Of a stretch of DNA of 25,427 nucleotides, positions 23,954-25,427 are shown piece by piece (position 1 is the first letter of the stretch; each line of letters begins with the position of its first letter). The position numbers and the translations under genes were made by a program. The DNA is from an uncultured Oscillospiraceae bacterium (lineage in GTDB: Bacteria > Bacillota > Clostridia > Oscillospirales > Oscillospiraceae), in NCBI GenBank assembly GCA_910585265.1, contig CAJUCA010000045.1:1-25427 (forward strand), written 5' to 3'. The notes beneath the pieces were generated by a model. The model saw only the letters and a list, made by a program, of their open reading frames with translations, made no database searches and had not been told where the DNA came from.

Positions 23954-24169
23954 ATGAAAATGTCGGACTACAAAAGCTATGACGAGCTGCCGCTGTTCCT
24001 CAACGCGGAGTTGGTGGCGAAGGTGCTGGGCGTATCGCCGTCCAGCGGGTACGAGCTCATGCACGAGCCGGACTTTCCCGTACTCAAAGTCGGCAGCCGT
24101 ATGGTGGTGCCGAAAGAGAAGTTCATTGAGTGGGTGGAGCGGAGCACAAAGGGAAGTGGGAGCAATTGA
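23954..24169 (+). CDS. Excisionase-like MerR/HTH_17 DNA-binding protein
   Basis: 71 aa. One helix-turn-helix (FLNAELVAKVLGVSPSSGYELM) followed by the wing (FPVLKVGSRMVVPKEKFIEWVE), the pattern of excisionase-family HTH_17 proteins. It may direct Int towards excision or act as a regulator. Its leader GAAAGGAGTGAGACA is identical to that of the integrases at 6282 and 12586, suggesting shared origin or control of translation. Its stop overlaps the TTG start of the next gene. It could serve element C and perhaps, in trans, A and B, which have no excisionase (inference). Confidence 0.8.
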   Translation: MKMSDYKSYDELPLFLNAELVAKVLGVSPSSGYELMHEPDFPVLKVGSRMVVPKEKFIEWVERSTKGSGSN

Positions 24170-24516
24170 AAGCACAGTGGAGTTATGATCCTAATCAAAA
24201 TTCATTCCCTCTGCCCCATGAAGTCTTCGAGCTCGGCCTGGAGCAGGGAGCGCTGCTGGTGTACATCTACCTGGTGCATCACAGGAGTTTGAAACACGGC
24301 CAAGCCAGGTTGAGCTGCGACGCCATTGGCAAGGCGGTTGGTCTGTGTGAGAAAACGGTGCGGCGGCATCTGCGCACGTTGGTAAATCAAGGACTCATCC
24401 AGTCGGCAGGTCATGGCAGTAGCTTGTCCTACTCGCTGTGTCCCATCTGGGATAAGGTGCAGAAGCGCCGCAGCAGAAATCTGCTTTCAGAGTACGAAGG
24501 AGGCCAATCAGCATGA
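24166..24516 (+). CDS. Winged-helix DNA-binding protein (element gene, paralogue 1)
   Basis: 116 aa from TTG 24166, which overlaps the TGA of the excisionase-like gene (TTGA) and has GGGAAGTGGGAG upstream. An in-frame GTG at 24130 would give 128 aa. The winged HTH lies at about 45-85 (LSCDAIGKAVGLCEKTVRRHLRTLVNQGLI). It is paralogous to the next gene: FPLPHEVFELGL...LLVYIYL recurs there. Such helix-turn-helix proteins occur at the start of Tn916/Tn1549-like elements; function not established (replication initiation or regulation possible). Confidence 0.72.
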   Translation: MKAQWSYDPNQNSFPLPHEVFELGLEQGALLVYIYLVHHRSLKHGQARLSCDAIGKAVGLCEKTVRRHLRTLVNQGLIQSAGHGSSLSYSLCPIWDKVQKRRSRNLLSEYEGGQSA

Positions 24517-24935
24517 AACAGAAGTGGCTCACCGGCGAAGTGTTCAACGCCGTGTTCCCTCTGCCCAATGAAGTGTTCCAGCTCGGACTCAAGGCCAGCG
24601 ATCTGCTGGTGTACATCTACCTCCAGTATCGAAAAGGTGCGCGGAGCGGTCAGTGCTGGCCAAGCTACGCCACCATCGGTAAGGCGGTGGGGATGAGCAG
24701 GAAAACGGTGCAAAAGCACATCGGCGCATTGGTGGACAAAGGTCTCGTCCAAACTGAGGAAACCACCATCCGCCGGAAGAATGGGTTCGTCTACAACGGC
24801 AGTCTGCTCTACACACTCAAGCCGATCCAGCAGGTGATGCGGGAGCGTGAGAAGGAATTTTTGACAGAACTGAAGCTGGCGGAAGCCCAGCGCAAGTGGG
24901 CTCAGCGGCAGGGTGCTGCCGTGGTGAAAGCGTGA
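24513..24935 (+). CDS. Winged-helix DNA-binding protein (element gene, paralogue 2)
   Basis: 140 aa. It shares FPLPNEVFQLGLKASDLLVYIYL and a winged HTH (SYATIGKAVGMSRKTVQKHIGALVDKGLV, about 50-80) with the preceding gene, from which it probably arose by tandem duplication; DNA identity is visible too. ATGA overlap with the previous stop (24513-24516) indicates translational coupling. The C-terminal tail is basic and helical. Function unknown; a DNA-binding regulator or replication-associated protein of element C. Confidence 0.75.
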   Translation: MKQKWLTGEVFNAVFPLPNEVFQLGLKASDLLVYIYLQYRKGARSGQCWPSYATIGKAVGMSRKTVQKHIGALVDKGLVQTEETTIRRKNGFVYNGSLLYTLKPIQQVMREREKEFLTELKLAEAQRKWAQRQGAAVVKA

Positions 24936-25427
24936 AAGCCCCCGTTTCGCGTTGTAGGGCCGTTTGTACACACCCTGCGGGCTGGGTGGCAAATGTACAC
25001 CTCCAGCATCGTGAAACGCGGTGTTGGCCGTCTTGTGGCCCGTTGTCGGCAAGCCACCAAAGGAGGCCCCGGATTGCAACGCTCAAAGCGGACAAATCTA
25101 CCACGCTGTAATCAGTAAGGGTGCCTTGGGAGCCAGTACCCAGGGCAGCCCAGAGGGCCGATTTTTACAGCGCAAAGGGCGGAGCAGGATAAATTGAGTC
25201 CACTTCTGCCCGCAGTGCAGACAGATACGATGTACGCGGAAAAGTGTGGTAGGAACAGTACGTGCGGGCAACGCAGAAAAGCCCCGTTGGGGTAGAAGCC
25301 CACCCTTTTGGGTGGGGCAAGCATCGCGTCCGGCTATACGCCGCCCGCACTCGCCGGGGCTATGCCCCGGCACCCCCTGCCCCTGAAGGGGAGAAAAAGT
25401 GCAGTGCAGAGAGAGGAATGCCCCTCA
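24936..25427. repeat. Structured repeat region, third copy (partial)
   Basis: No gene is supported. 24950-25080 is weakly similar to 5560-5650 and 12080-12170, and the motif near 25098-25120 recurs at 11901 and 14178. 25269-25427 is closely similar to 5905-6059 and 12209-12363. The stem here is a perfect GCCGGGGC/GCCCCGGC, and CCCACCC/GGGTGGG is also perfect, where A and B carry mismatches. In A and B an integrase gene starts about 225 bp further on; the window ends before that point. Confidence 0.75.

Larger units (their letters stand above)
13969..25427 (+). mobile_element. Probable integrative element C, left part (catabolic cargo)
   Basis: The segment follows a tRNA-Pro 3' half without the 5' half. 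It has a spaced direct repeat (TGTGGTC at 14084-14090 and 14096-14102) at the same distance from the core as the arm boxes of A and B. It carries excisionase-like and winged-helix genes at 23954-24935 and ends in the structured repeat that precedes integrases A and B. The right boundary, integrase and transfer genes are not in the window, so this is an inference. Confidence 0.6.

Overview
The window looks like a chromosomal stretch of a GC-rich, gut-type Clostridia bacterium, most likely Oscillospiraceae (Flavonifractor/Lawsonibacter/Intestinimonas-like). This is inferred from gene style: SLH-anchored surface proteins, a short kinase paired with an XRE regulator, GntP/BKACE/CaiB acid catabolism and a Tn916-style integrase. 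No 16S or other marker gene is present, so the placement is an inference.

The organising principle is a tandem array of integrative elements at a tRNA-Pro(CGG) gene. The same 45-nt 3' half of the tRNA (anticodon loop to CCA, minus strand) occurs at 85-129, 7620-7664 and 13924-13968. None of the copies has a 5' half. These copies bound element A (130-7664, 7535 bp), element B (7665-13968, 6304 bp) and the left part of a probable element C (13969 to beyond the window). A and B each end with a 384-aa tyrosine integrase directly before the next tRNA half. Their left ends align without gaps for about 134 bp, and their right ends look identical. Paired TGGGTC repeats near both ends look like integrase arm sites. 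The right flank of the third tRNA half carries a similar pair of repeats at the same distance (about 116 nt).

Element A cargo: a minus-strand pair (Hanks-type kinase, then a zinc-ribbon/membrane/beta-helix protein), a divergent XRE regulator, and an exported LRR (BspA-like) protein with C-terminal SLH domains. A 23-codon integrase remnant and a structured repeat region lie before its integrase. The XRE and LRR genes share an unusual promoter module. Element B cargo: a 1055-aa S-layer protein with N-terminal SLH domains and an opposing small phage-tail-like protein, followed by the same repeat region and a second integrase. A and B are therefore surface-protein cassettes on almost the same integration chassis. 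Neither shows a visible excisionase or relaxase.

Element C, as far as it is visible, carries a LysR regulator divergent from a catabolic operon: FAH-family hydrolase, cyclase-family hydrolase, GntP-type permease, BKACE enzyme, class III CoA-transferase, thiolase and a YczE-like membrane protein. Together BKACE, CoA-transferase and thiolase can form an acetyl-CoA/acetoacetate cycle that breaks down a beta-keto acid. The substrate is unknown. Rightwards are element-type genes: a DUF1653-like/HTH protein, an excisionase-like protein and two paralogous winged-helix proteins. The window ends inside a third copy of the structured repeat that lies about 225 bp before the integrases of A and B. A third integrase and the intact tRNA-Pro are therefore predicted just outside the window.
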